A DNA stretch of 64,000 bases from the NCBI RefSeq assembly GCF_036634195.1, contig NZ_JAZIFY010000002.1, forward strand, positions 620,001-684,000, given 5' to 3'. The translations under genes and the position numbers were made by a program. Position 1 is the stretch's first letter, and each line of letters starts with the position of its first letter. This document shows positions 26,737 to 35,337 of the stretch, piece after piece. The stretch is from Streptomyces sp. P9-A4 (GTDB lineage Bacteria; Actinomycetota; Actinomycetes; Streptomycetales; Streptomycetaceae). The notes beneath the pieces are model-generated. The model had not been told where the DNA came from and made no database searches. It saw only the letters and a program-made list of their open reading frames with translations.

Positions 26737-29508
26737 TCAGGTCGTGAGCGGCAGGTCCCGCAGCTGTCGGCGCGAGGTGACACCGAGCTTGCGGAAGATG
26801 TTCCGCAGGTGGGCGTCGATGGTGCGCGGGCTCAGGAACAGCTGCGTGCCCACCTCCTTGGACGTCGCGCCCGTGGCGACCAGCCGCGCGATCTGGAACT
26901 CCTGCGCGGTGAGGCGGGTGGGCGCCTCACCGACCCGCTTCCGCGCTCGGGCGCCGGTCGCGGAAAGCTCCCTGGCGGCCCGCGCGGCGAACGCGGCCGC
27001 CCCGAGCGCGGACAGCTGCTCGTACGCCGCCTGGAGCTCCAGGCGCGCCTCGGTGCGCCGGCCCTCGCGGCGCAGCCACTCGCCGTACAGCAGCCGAGCA
27101 CGCGCGAGGTGCGGAGCGCCCTCACTGCGGACGAGACGTTCGATCGCCTCCCGGTACAGCTTCTCCGCGGCCGGCCCCTCGGTGAGCAGGGCCCGCGAGC
27201 GCAGTTCGGTCCCGAGCGCCCACGCCGATCCGCTGGCGGCAGTGCGCTCGGACAGGTGCCTCATCACGGGCTCCGCGAGATCGGGGCGCCCCGCGTGGGC
27301 CGCCGCCTCGATGAACTCCACGGGCATCCAGGCGTAGAAGCTGATCTCGTCCAGTTCGCCGGCCGCAAGGCACGTCGCCAGGGCGGCGTCGTAACGGCCC
27401 AGACCGTTGAGCAGTACTGTCCGGGCGTACTCCGTCGCGCTGAGGAGCCGTCCTTCGCCGCGTGCTTCGGCGTCGCGGGTGGCGATGTCGCCGAGCCTGG
27501 TGGTGCGTTCCTCGTCGCCGCGCCACGCGGCGACGGTGACGTCGACGTGAAGCATGGGCGGGGTGCCCACTTCCGCCGCGATCGCGTGCGCCTCGTCGAC
27601 CAGTGCGTCGGCGTCGGTGAACTCGCCGGCGTGGACGTGGGCGAGGGCCCGGTAGCTCAGGGCTACGGGCAGTTCGGCGAGCATGCCCGCGCCGCGCACC
27701 AGCTCAAGCTGGCGGGTGGCCAGCTCCCGCCAAGCCGCGTCGTCCCACAGGTCCATCGCGGGACCGCAGGCCGCCCATAGCTGGCCCACGTCGTACGCAT
27801 CGGCGCCCGCACCGCCCCGGTAGACGTCCACGGCCCGCCGCAGGTCGGGCACGGCTGCCACGTACCCGTGCCTGACCTGGGCGGTCAGCCCGTCGAGCAG
27901 CAGGTCGAGCGGCCTCGGCCCGGGCGGGGTGGGATTGAGGGCACAGGCGGTCTCGGCGATGTCCCGCATGCGGTCGGCGGGCGCGAACCGGCCGACGAAC
28001 ACCGCTGCGGCGAAGGCCTCGAGGAACGTCTCGCGGGCCGCGAAGGTGTCGAGCGGTGCCATGAGCCGCGCCGCTCCGAGCAGTTTCTCGACAGCGGCAT
28101 CGTCACGGTTCCTGTCGAACGCCATCCGTGCGCGCAGCGTGGCCACGGTGGCCCTCTGGAGGTCGTCGAGCGGTCCGGCTTCCGCCATGGACAGCAGGGA
28201 CAGCGCCGATTCGGCACCGCCACTGTCCCGCTTGGCGCGCGCGGCCCCGACGGCTCGTACGGAGCGTCGAGCGGGATCCGGGGTCAGATGGACGGCCTTC
28301 TCCAGGAAGGCCGCGGCCGCGGCGACGCCACCACGGACCCGGGCCCGCTGCGCCGACCGCTCCAGCGCCGCGGCGACGTCCTCGTCCGGCTTGCGCGCGG
28401 CCTGAGAGGAGTGCCACGCCTTGCGGTCCGGCTCCGTGTCCGCGACGGCCTCGGCGAGGGCGCGGTGGGCCGCACGGCGGTCGTCGAGCGCGGCGGACCG
28501 GTAGACGGCCGACCGCACCAGCGGGTGGCGGAACCGCACCCGCCCGCCGATGGCCAACAGCCCGGACTCCTCGACGAGCGTCGCCGCCTCGTCGGAGACG
28601 CCCAGTCGCTCGGCAGCCGCGCCGAGGAGGATCGGACATCCGGTCGGCTCGGCCGCCGCGATCAGCAGCAGTGTCCTTGCCCCAGCGGGGAGTTCGGCCA
28701 GTCTGGCCCGGTAGCTCGCTTCCACCCTGCTGGAGGCGGGGGAAGCGGCCGGCAGTGCGAATCCGCCCGCGAGGTCCGCGCCGTGGGGCAGTTCGAGCAG
28801 GGCCAGCGGATTTCCGCGCGCCTCGGCAAGTATGCGGTCGCGTACAGCGGCGTCGAGAGGCACATGGATGCGCGAGGTGAGAAGACGGCGGGCGTCGTCG
28901 TCCGCCAGGCCGCGCAGCCTCACCTCGGGGAGACACGCCAGTTCGGGGAGGCCCGCCTGTTCGTGGCGTTCGCTCGCATCGCGCTCGGCGAGGAGCAGCC
29001 CCACGGGCTCGGCCTGGAGCCGGCGCGCGACGAAGGCCAGGGCCTGGGCCGACGCCTGGTCGAGCCAGTGCGCGTCGTCGACGACGCAGAGGACGGGCTG
29101 TTCGGCCGCGGCCTCGGAGAGGAGGTTGAGCACCGCCAGGCCCACATGGAAGCGGTTGGGCGTCCCGTCCCCGATCCGCCCGAACGCCGCGTCGAGAGCC
29201 TCGCGCTGCGGCGCCGGTAAGCGCTCCTGCCAGTGCAGGGCGGGCCCGCAGAGCTGGTGGAGTGCGGCGAAGGCGAGCTCCGACTCGAACTCGGCGCCGC
29301 CGGCACGCAGCACCTTCAGGCCCGGTGCCGCCAGGGCATCGTCGATCAGCGCCGTCTTCCCGATCCCCGCCTCTCCCCGTACGACAAGTGCGCCGCCACG
29401 CCGGGACCGGATGCCGTCGATCAGCCGGTCGACGGCATCCGACTCGCTCCGTCGGCCGATGAGCGCGGGTCGTTCGCCTCCCGGACCCGCTCCCCGGATC
29501 CGCGTCAA
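26737..29508 (-). CDS. LAL-type LuxR transcriptional regulator
   Basis: This large ATP-binding LuxR regulator has Walker A GEAGIGKTALID near the N-terminus, Walker B VLCVVDDAHWLDQAS, a long helical repeat middle and a C-terminal LuxR HTH (LTAQEFQIARLVATGATSKE, LSPRTIDAHLRNIFRKLGV). Such regulators activate pathway genes in response to small effectors. TTG at 29508 gives 923 residues and places GERPALIGRR at the start as in relatives. ATG at 29742 would add 78 low-complexity residues but sits beside an inverted repeat. The true start is unresolved. Confidence 0.88.
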   Translation of the reverse strand: MTRIRGAGPGGERPALIGRRSESDAVDRLIDGIRSRRGGALVVRGEAGIGKTALIDDALAAPGLKVLRAGGAEFESELAFAALHQLCGPALHWQERLPAPQREALDAAFGRIGDGTPNRFHVGLAVLNLLSEAAAEQPVLCVVDDAHWLDQASAQALAFVARRLQAEPVGLLLAERDASERHEQAGLPELACLPEVRLRGLADDDARRLLTSRIHVPLDAAVRDRILAEARGNPLALLELPHGADLAGGFALPAASPASSRVEASYRARLAELPAGARTLLLIAAAEPTGCPILLGAAAERLGVSDEAATLVEESGLLAIGGRVRFRHPLVRSAVYRSAALDDRRAAHRALAEAVADTEPDRKAWHSSQAARKPDEDVAAALERSAQRARVRGGVAAAAAFLEKAVHLTPDPARRSVRAVGAARAKRDSGGAESALSLLSMAEAGPLDDLQRATVATLRARMAFDRNRDDAAVEKLLGAARLMAPLDTFAARETFLEAFAAAVFVGRFAPADRMRDIAETACALNPTPPGPRPLDLLLDGLTAQVRHGYVAAVPDLRRAVDVYRGGAGADAYDVGQLWAACGPAMDLWDDAAWRELATRQLELVRGAGMLAELPVALSYRALAHVHAGEFTDADALVDEAHAIAAEVGTPPMLHVDVTVAAWRGDEERTTRLGDIATRDAEARGEGRLLSATEYARTVLLNGLGRYDAALATCLAAGELDEISFYAWMPVEFIEAAAHAGRPDLAEPVMRHLSERTAASGSAWALGTELRSRALLTEGPAAEKLYREAIERLVRSEGAPHLARARLLYGEWLRREGRRTEARLELQAAYEQLSALGAAAFAARAARELSATGARARKRVGEAPTRLTAQEFQIARLVATGATSKEVGTQLFLSPRTIDAHLRNIFRKLGVTSRRQLRDLPLTT

Positions 29509-29746
29509 AGGGCCCGTCCCATGCCCGCACCGACGCCGACCGGCGGTGCCACACGAGAGGGGACCGGCGACGGCACGCAGGCCCTGTCGCCCCGGACGCC
29601 AGAACTCGCGGGTGTGCTGCCGAGCCGGCCGTCTGGGCGGGTTCTGCCGACGCGAACGCGTGACCCCCGTGCGAGTTTGGCCATGAGACTTCCTCTCGAT
29701 TGCCCGGATGCGGCGCGAGCCGGCACTCGGTGAGATTCGCATCGAG

Positions 29747-29766
29747 CTTGTTGACGTGTCAACAAG
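29747..29766. promoter_or_regulatory. Inverted repeat CTTGTTGAC-GT-GTCAACAAG
   Basis: Nine-base arms are perfectly inverted around a 2-base centre. It lies between the divergent LAL gene (upstream of its start) and the marR gene starting at 29920. Symmetry and the TTGAC/GTCAA half-site fit a MarR-type operator. On the minus strand the arm contains a consensus -35 TTGACA, so binding could occlude a promoter for the LAL gene. Confidence 0.65.
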
Positions 29767-29919
29767 CCAGGGTGGTCTTGGCTCGGTCGTCGCCTGCACG
29801 CCGAGCGCCCTCGGATACACCACCCGGCCACCGCCGCATCCGGACACCGCGCGATGCCGCGGACGGGCCTCCGGCTACGATCTCCGCACCATCGGACCCG
29901 CACCCGGAAGATTGGCCTC

Positions 29920-30384
29920 ATGAACCCACCACGCTGGCTGAACGAGCGTGAGGCGGCTGTCTGGAAGCAGTACCGGGACCTGCAGCGCCGACTGCAAAGC
30001 GTCATGGACAGGCAACTCGCCCGCGACTCCACTCTGTCCGGGACCGAGTACGCGGTCCTCGTCCCCCTGTCCGAGTCGCCGGGCGACGTCCTGCGCGCCA
30101 GGGCGCTCCGGGCGCAGTTGGGCTGGGAGCGCAGCCGGCTGTCGCATCAGGTCAGCCGGATGGAGACGCGCGGTCTGGTCGTCCGCGAGCCGTGCGAGGA
30201 CGATGCGCGTGGCTCGATGGTGCGCATGACCCCCCGGGGCCGGGACGCGCTCGAGGCCGCCGCACCGCGGCACGTCGAGACGGTCCGCCACTCTTTCTTC
30301 GACCCGCTCTCCCCCGACGAGGTCAACACCCTGGGCGTGCTCTTCGGCCGGCTTCTCGCCTCGCTCCCGCGCGACACGGACTGA
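29920..30384 (+). CDS. MarR family transcriptional regulator
   Basis: This 154-residue winged-helix protein has LSGTEYAVLVPLSESPGDVL (helices 2-3), RARALRAQLGWERSRLSHQ (recognition helix) and REPCEDDARGSMVRMTPRG (wing with DxR). It belongs to the MarR/DNA-binding branch common near redox genes. It is divergent from the LAL gene and the inverted repeat between them is a likely target. The ATG at 29920 is preferred; the upstream in-frame start at 29854 adds non-conserved residues. Confidence 0.88.
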   Translation: MNPPRWLNEREAAVWKQYRDLQRRLQSVMDRQLARDSTLSGTEYAVLVPLSESPGDVLRARALRAQLGWERSRLSHQVSRMETRGLVVREPCEDDARGSMVRMTPRGRDALEAAAPRHVETVRHSFFDPLSPDEVNTLGVLFGRLLASLPRDTD

Positions 30385-30571
30385 CCGCTCCCCCGTCCGC
30401 CCGCTCCCATGGCCGATCATGGCCCGGTGCTCGCACGGGCGGTGCGGCGCCGTACTCGATCACGCCGTCGGCAGACCCTACGCAACCCCGTTGCCTAGGC
30501 GACCTTCACCGACGCGAGTCGGCCGACTCGCTGCGAGTGTCCGTCGTGGCAGACCTACGCGAGGAGTCGGG

Positions 30572-31120
30572 ATGAAGATCACCGTTGTCGGACGAGGGCA
30601 CGTCGGGGGCGGACTGGCGGGCCTGTGGGAGAAGGCCGGCCACGAGGTGACCGGTCTCGGCCGCGACGGCGGAGACGCGGCCGGCGCCGACGTCCTGGTG
30701 GTCGCGGTACCGGGCCCGGCGATCGCCGAAGCACTGGCACGGGTGTCGGGGCTGGCCGGACAGGTGACCATCGACGCCTGCAACCTCTACGGGCCACGGG
30801 ACGACTCCTTCCCGTCCCTGTCCCACCAGGTGAAGTCGATCGTCGGCGGACCGACCGCGAAGTCGTTCTCGACGAACTTCGCCGCGATGTACGACCGGAT
30901 CGCGGCGCAGCGCGTACGCCCGAGCAACCTCTTCGCCGCCGAACCGGCCGCGCGGGAGACGACCGAACAACTCATCAGGCACGCCGGGCACGACCCGGTC
31001 TTCGTCGGCGACCTCGACCCCGGTGCCCGCCTGCTCGAAGACAGCTCGGCGCTGACCCGTGCGGTGGCCGGACAGATGGGCCCGTTCTTCTACCGCTACG
31101 GGTCCCCCGGCGAGCTCTGA
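30572..31120 (+). CDS. NAD(P)-binding F420-reductase-like protein
   Basis: This 182-residue protein starts KITVVGRGHVGGGLAGLWEK, a Rossmann GxGxxG dinucleotide site, with AADVLVVAVPGPAIAEAL-type strand 4 and QVTIDACNLYGPR. This is the layout of NADP-binding F420 reductase-like proteins (coenzyme F420-dependent NADP oxidoreductase fold). GAGGAG lies 9 bases before the ATG. It is followed after 34 bases by a SnoaL-like gene, probably an operon under the neighbouring MarR. Confidence 0.82.
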   Translation: MKITVVGRGHVGGGLAGLWEKAGHEVTGLGRDGGDAAGADVLVVAVPGPAIAEALARVSGLAGQVTIDACNLYGPRDDSFPSLSHQVKSIVGGPTAKSFSTNFAAMYDRIAAQRVRPSNLFAAEPAARETTEQLIRHAGHDPVFVGDLDPGARLLEDSSALTRAVAGQMGPFFYRYGSPGEL

Positions 31121-31154
31121 GCCACCAGCCCCCCACTCCCCACGAAGGAACCCC

Positions 31155-31589
31155 ATGCGCGAGAGCGATCCGAGCGACGCAGCCAAGGCGGTCGTCCGCC
31201 GCAACACCGAAGAGGTACAGGGCGGCGGTGACTTCGCCCTCTTCGACGAGCTGTTCGCCGACGACTTCCTCGACCACACGCCGCAGCCCGGCCGCACCGC
31301 CGACAAGGCGGGCGCGCGCGAGCTGTACCAGGTGCTCCGCGAAGCTTTCCCCGACTTTCGGCCCGTCATCCATTGGCAGTCCGCCGACGGCGACCTCGTC
31401 ACCACGTACAAGACGTATCACGGCACCCACAAGGGCGAGTTCTTCGGGATCGCGCCCACCGGCAGGCTGATCAGCTTCGACACCGTGGACGCCATGAGGG
31501 TGCGTGACGGGAAGATCACCGAGCACTGGGGCGTCGCGAACCTGTTCTCGCTCATGCAGCAGCTCGGCGGCCTGCCCGCCATCGGGTAG
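31155..31589 (+). CDS. SnoaL-like (NTF2-fold) protein
   Basis: This 144-residue protein with VVRRNTEEVQGGGDFALFDE, LFADDFLDHTPQPG and HWGVANLFSLMQQLG is a SnoaL-like polyketide-cyclase-fold (NTF2-like) protein, a cone-shaped barrel used by cyclases, isomerases and dehydratases. GAAGGAA lies 6 bases before the ATG. It follows the NAD(P)-binding gene in the same direction. The reaction is unknown. Confidence 0.85.
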   Translation: MRESDPSDAAKAVVRRNTEEVQGGGDFALFDELFADDFLDHTPQPGRTADKAGARELYQVLREAFPDFRPVIHWQSADGDLVTTYKTYHGTHKGEFFGIAPTGRLISFDTVDAMRVRDGKITEHWGVANLFSLMQQLGGLPAIG

Positions 31590-31657
31590 CGGGCCCCGCC
31601 ACCGGCCCGGACGGCCCTATGACCACGTCCGATCAGACGGTGTCCGCCGGCGCGTCG

Positions 31658-31975
31658 GTCGGCTTCGACGAAGGAGATGCCGCTGTGGACAGGCCTCGCG
31701 TCGGAGAGCAGCGAGCGTACGCGCGACCAGGCTCCGTCGGCACCGACGAGCAGGTCCGTGGTGACCGCCGTGCCGTCGGCGAACGTCACCTCATGTCGAC
31801 CGGCACCGAGCGGCCGAGCGCCGGTGGTCATACGGCCCCAGCGAACGGTGGCCTCGGGTTCGGTGAGCTCGCCAAGTAGGCGGACAAACTCCAGCCGGAA
31901 CTGGGTACCCTCGGGCGACATCTGTGAGGCGGCGAGGCCCTCGGCCGGGGACAGCACGGCGGCATCCGCGCCCAT
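31658..31975 (-). pseudogene. FAD-dependent monooxygenase internal remnant
   Basis: The minus frame has EATVRWGRMTTGARPLG, HEVTFADGTAVTTDLLVGAD and GAWSRVRSLLSDARPV, matching the middle of TetX/PhzS-type FAD hydroxylases (second FAD-binding motif VGADGAWSRVR). Both the N-terminal GxGxxG domain and the C-terminal third are missing. It is 3'-adjacent and antisense to the SnoaL gene. Confidence 0.65.
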
Positions 31976-32309
31976 CCGCGATGCGCTCACATGGGCCAAC
32001 AGCATGATGACCGCACGCGGCGCGGATGACACCGAGCCCGGTCAGGGCCCCGGAACCGGCGTGTGCAGCATGCCGTTGAGCAGCATCTGGACGCCCCGCT
32101 TCTGGCGTGTCCGCGGAGTTCCCGACAGCAGTCGGGAACCGAGCGCGGCCACGTGCGGAGTGCGATCCCCTGAGGCGTTCTCCAGGGCGTCGGCGAGCGT
32201 GCTCCAGTCCTCGTCCGCGTGGGGGGACGCCCGAGATAGCGGGAGGATCGCCGGAGAGGGGCTCGAAGCCGGAGGCGAGATCGTTGATGCACCGGCAGGT
32301 AGCAGACGC

Positions 32310-32519
32310 CTACTCCTGCTCCGCCGCCGAGAGGAGGTCATGGGCACGACGTTCCATCAAGACGGGAAGGTAGGTGCGCACGCGGGCGTAGCGGAGGTCC
32401 GCGTAGGCGGTGCGTACCGCGCCCCGGACGATGCGGGGATCCAGGCCGGGGAAGGCTTTCAGGAGTCGTTCGGTGACGTGGAGGAGGAGAGCGACGGCAT
32501 CCTCGGTTTCCTCCGGCAT
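32310..32519 (-). CDS. Three-helix bundle dimerization domain protein
   Basis: This is a 69-residue helical protein: EETEDAVALLLHVTERLLKA, FPGLDPRIVRGAVRTAYADL and RYARVRTYLPVLMERRAHDL. Small actinobacterial proteins with this three-helix pattern are annotated as three-helix bundle dimerization domain proteins, function unknown. GAGGAAGG lies upstream of the ATG. It is divergent from the TetR gene at 32732. A further minus-strand stretch below 32190 (RLLSGTPRTRQKRGVQMLL) may be another decayed piece. Confidence 0.65.
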   Translation of the reverse strand: MPEETEDAVALLLHVTERLLKAFPGLDPRIVRGAVRTAYADLRYARVRTYLPVLMERRAHDLLSAAEQE

Positions 32520-32700
32520 CGGGGACAGCCTTCCTCCGTGCGACGGGACCTCCCCTCACTGTGACGCACCCCGCCCAGGTGGCAAGCCGGCGTTCGGTCG
32601 ACTCAGGATCGTCCACCGGACTGGACAGCCTTCCCGGCACCCGGCGAGGCCGCCCACGTCACGCCGAGAGCTATACATCCGGTTCAGGCGACTGCTTGAC

Positions 32701-32730
32701 ATTGAAGTCAAACAGTCGCTTGACTTCAAT
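32701..32730. promoter_or_regulatory. 11-bp inverted repeat at the tetR start, probable operator
   Basis: ATTGAAGTCAA and TTGACTTCAAT are perfect inverted arms (32701-32711, 32720-32730) around an 8-base spacer, ending 1 base before the GTG of the TetR gene. A TTGACA hexamer overlaps the left arm (32696-32701). The position predicts tight autorepression. The end of the right arm plus one base, TTCAATC, recurs twice before the gene at 33490. Confidence 0.8.
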
Positions 32731-32731
32731 C

Positions 32732-33355
32732 GTGAGGCCAGAAAAGACGGACCTTCGCCGTAGGGCCGGTCAGCGAACGCGCGACGACCTGTTGGCCGCC
32801 GCTCTCGAGCTGCTGGCACAACGGGGACAGGGCGGGGTGACCCTCCGCGAGATCACCCAGAACGCCGGAGCCAACGTCGCAGCGGTGAGCTACCACTTCG
32901 GATCACTGAAGGCGCTGTGCGACATGGCGATCGAGCATGCGCTGGACCAGTACCTTGACGCACAGATCCGGGAACTCGAAGCTCTGGCGGGGAGTGCGAC
33001 CCTGAGCGAGCTGGCCGAAGCGTTCGCACGGCCGATGATGAGCGCGCTCGTAGCCGGGGGGCCGGCTCTGGCCGTGATGCGGACCGTGGCGCGAGTCGGG
33101 ATCGATCCGCCGGAAGGGTGGGAGAGGCTGACGGGGAAGTTCGAGCAGGCCCGACGGCAGGCGCTGCGGGTACTGGCGGCCAACCTTCCCGAGGTCGACG
33201 AGCGGGAGCTTGTCTTCCGCACCCGCTGTGCCGCCGGCCTGCTGAACTGGCTCGCGCTGGCGCCGATCGGGACCGAGCTGGCCGCCGAGCCCTCCGAACG
33301 GGTCGAGCGCATGCTCATCCCAGTCGTGGCCGGCGCATTTCGGGGAGCCCCGTAG
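32732..33355 (+). CDS. TetR family transcriptional regulator
   Basis: This 207-residue regulator has the N-terminal TetR HTH RDDLLAAALELLAQRGQGG and VTLREITQNAGANVAAVSYH with FGSLKAL, followed by an unrelated ligand domain (residues about 75-205) as in PaaR/CerR-like proteins. GTG at 32732 lies one base after the inverted repeat, so the mRNA may be leaderless or have a very short leader. It likely controls itself and the SnoaL-reductase pair that follows. Confidence 0.88.
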   Translation: MRPEKTDLRRRAGQRTRDDLLAAALELLAQRGQGGVTLREITQNAGANVAAVSYHFGSLKALCDMAIEHALDQYLDAQIRELEALAGSATLSELAEAFARPMMSALVAGGPALAVMRTVARVGIDPPEGWERLTGKFEQARRQALRVLAANLPEVDERELVFRTRCAAGLLNWLALAPIGTELAAEPSERVERMLIPVVAGAFRGAP

Positions 33356-33401
33356 CCCCTGAGGCCACCGAGCAGAGCGCCGTGGCACGGCACGCGCAAG
33401 A

Positions 33402-33458
33402 ATTCAATCATTTGCTTGACATGAGGTCGCCGCCACGAGCATCATTTCAATCAAGGGT
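33402..33458 (+). promoter_or_regulatory. Promoter with TTCAATC operator-like elements
   Basis: TTGACA at 33416-33421 and CATCAT at 33440-33445 form a promoter with an 18-base spacer. TTCAATC occurs just before it (about 33402-33408) and again at 33446-33452, the latter extended to ATCAAGGGTTTGAT with ATCAA/TTGAT symmetry. The same heptamer ends the inverted repeat at 32701-32730, so control by the TetR protein is likely. Confidence 0.55.
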
Positions 33459-33489
33459 TTGATCAGTCTCTCTCGAGTGGGAGGACATC

Positions 33490-33957
33490 GTGATCAGCGA
33501 CGCGGAAGCCGTGGTCCGGGCGGCGTACGAAGCGGCCGAGGGCAGCGTCCTGGACGTGCAGGGCTTCATGGACCTGTTCGCCGAGGACGGCGTGTTCAAC
33601 AACGTGGTCGCCGGCGAGAGCTACCGGGGTGAGCACCTGGGCGACCTGGTCGCCTTCATGGGAGCACTGGCCCCCGACGTACACCGTGAACTGCACCGCA
33701 TCCACGTCATGGGCAACGTCGTCGCCGTCGAGCTGACCATCGAGGGCACCTTCACCGGCCCGTTCGAAACCCCCGCCGGCACCGTACGGCCGACCGGCGC
33801 CGGACTCGGCATCCCCACCGCCGACTTCTGGTACGTCGAGAACGGAAGGATCAAGGAATTCAACTGCTACGTCGGGCTCAGCGTCATGCTCGCCCAGCTC
33901 GGGGTACCGCCGGACTTCGCCGCCGCCGTCACGGCGTCCCCCGTCGTCCCGAGCTGA
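33490..33957 (+). CDS. SnoaL-like (NTF2-fold) protein
   Basis: This 155-residue protein shows MDLFAEDGVFNNVVAGESYR, GEHLGDLVAFMGAL and FWYVENGRIKEFNCYVGL, typical of SnoaL/NTF2-like small-molecule binding barrels. GGAGGA is 4 bases before the GTG. It is the first gene of a probable two-gene unit with an FMN reductase and is probably regulated by the upstream TetR through the TTCAATC elements. The reaction is unknown. Confidence 0.85.
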   Translation: MISDAEAVVRAAYEAAEGSVLDVQGFMDLFAEDGVFNNVVAGESYRGEHLGDLVAFMGALAPDVHRELHRIHVMGNVVAVELTIEGTFTGPFETPAGTVRPTGAGLGIPTADFWYVENGRIKEFNCYVGLSVMLAQLGVPPDFAAAVTASPVVPS

Positions 33958-34014
33958 CCTTCCAGGCAGCGCGTGTCCCTGAGATTCCGGGAACCGCAAG
34001 AAGGCAGGCAAGCC

Positions 34015-34590
34015 ATGCTCACCATCGGCATCATCCTCGGCAGCACCCGGCCCCACCGCGTCGGAGACCAAGTGGCGCGATGGGTTCACGAGCACGCCTC
34101 ACGCCGGACCGACGCCCGCTTCGAGCTGATCGACCTGCGCGACCATCCCCTCCCCCTTCTCGACGAGCCGTTGCCGCCGTCGCTCGGACGGTACGAGCAC
34201 GAGCACACCCGGCGCTGGGCCGAGACCATCGCCGCGTATGACGGTTTCGTCATCGTCACCCCCGAGTACAACCACGGCATCCCCGGCGTACTGAAGAACG
34301 CCCTGGACTACCTCTACGCCGAGTGGAACAACAAGGCCCTCGGTCTCGTCTCTTACGGCGTCGCGGGCGGCGTGCGGTCCGCCGAGCAGCTGCGCCTGGT
34401 CGCCGCCGAGCTCCAGATGGCCGACGTGCGCCAGCAGGTCACGCTCTCGCTCCACACCGAATTCGAGAACTTCAGCGTGTTCAGGCCCGCCGACCACAAC
34501 CTCCGTGCACTGGACACCACGCTCGACCAGGTCGTCGCCTGGACCACGGCGCTCGCACCCCTTCGGGCCACCGCAGCCGTCACGACATGA
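34015..34590 (+). CDS. NADPH-dependent FMN reductase family protein
   Basis: This 191-residue flavodoxin-fold reductase begins TIGIILGSTRPHRVGDQVA (FMN phosphate loop GSTR) and has YDGFVIVTPEYNHGIPGVLK, the classic TPEYNHG-P-LKNA motif of NAD(P)H:FMN/quinone reductases. AAGGCAGG precedes the ATG at 34015. Coupled with a SnoaL-like protein under a TetR regulator, it may reduce a quinone or xenobiotic. Confidence 0.92.
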   Translation: MLTIGIILGSTRPHRVGDQVARWVHEHASRRTDARFELIDLRDHPLPLLDEPLPPSLGRYEHEHTRRWAETIAAYDGFVIVTPEYNHGIPGVLKNALDYLYAEWNNKALGLVSYGVAGGVRSAEQLRLVAAELQMADVRQQVTLSLHTEFENFSVFRPADHNLRALDTTLDQVVAWTTALAPLRATAAVTT

Positions 34591-34622
34591 GCCTCTCGGC
34601 CAGGGACGTATCACCCCTCGGT

Positions 34623-34915
34623 TCACGGCCTGATGGGAAGGTCCGTCAGGCGTGTGCCGGTGGCGTTGAAGACCGCGTTCCCGATGGCGGCCGGGACTCC
34701 CACGATGGTGATCTCCCCCAGCCCCTTGACCCCGATGGGGTCCACCAGGGGGCACTCGGTGTCGATGAACGCGGCGTCCAGTTCGGGAACGTCGACGTTG
34801 ACCGGGACCAGGTAGTCGGCCAGGCTCGCGTTGATGATCCGGCCGTCGCGGTGGTCCGTGACCGTGCCCTCAAGCAGGGCCATCCCGATCCCGCCCACCA
34901 CACCTCCGATCGCTC
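34623..34915 (-). pseudogene. Molybdenum hydroxylase large subunit, C-terminal remnant
   Basis: The minus frame reads GAIGGVVGGIGMALLEGT, INASLADYLVPVNVDVPELD and PIGVKGLGEITIVGVPAAIG with NAVFNATGTRLTDLP to the stop. This is the last 95 residues of a xanthine dehydrogenase/PaoC-type molybdopterin subunit, including the invariant GVKGLGE (catalytic Glu loop). The other 600 or more residues are gone; upstream it joins directly to the start of a small subunit. Confidence 0.85.
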
Positions 34916-35059
34916 CCCGTTGACGGTCAGCCCGACCGTCGACGTCGTCTCGGCTCCCGCCGGGACCAGGCCCGGGGCAACGCCGGACGCGGACCGGGGA
35001 ACCGGCAGGGTCAGCCCCACGGCAGTCGTGGACACCACCAGGAATCGCCGTCGGCCCAT
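34916..35059 (-). pseudogene. 2Fe-2S subunit (PaoA-like), N-terminal remnant
   Basis: From ATG at 35059 the frame reads GRRRFLVVSTTAVGLTLPVP, a twin-arginine-like signal, then TSTVGLTVNGERSE, the beginning of the plant-type 2Fe-2S domain of periplasmic aldehyde oxidoreductase small subunits. After GERSE it fuses near 34915 to the large-subunit C-terminus in another frame. The small-subunit body, the FAD subunit and most of the large subunit have been deleted. Confidence 0.65.
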
Positions 35060-35250
35060 GGCGAACGCCCAGGGCGGCGAGCTCTGTTCTCCCCTGCATC
35101 CGCTGATGAACGTGTCGTTCGCGCTCGAGGGCATCCTGTTCGCGACCGGCGTTGTGCTCCTGCCCCGCCTCGTCACAGGTCGCGCCCGGCGCGCCTTCAT
35201 CGCCTTGGCCGTCGCGCATGGCGTGGCGATGGTGCTGGTCGGACTGTTCC
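35058..35250 (+). pseudogene. DUF998-like membrane protein remnant
   Basis: The plus strand reads HPLMNVSFALEGILFATGVV, LLPRLVTGRARRAFIALAVA and HGVAMVLVGLFHG, resembling the middle membrane segments of DUF998 proteins. No start with a binding site and no remaining segments are present; beyond 35250 the frame loses hydrophobicity. Confidence 0.4.
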
Positions 35251-35337
35251 ACGGTGGCTGCTGTGGAGCGCTGTCACGGGCACCCTGCTCCTGGCCGGCC
35301 CCCTGCGCCGCACCTCGACGACGGAAAGCGTCCCGGC

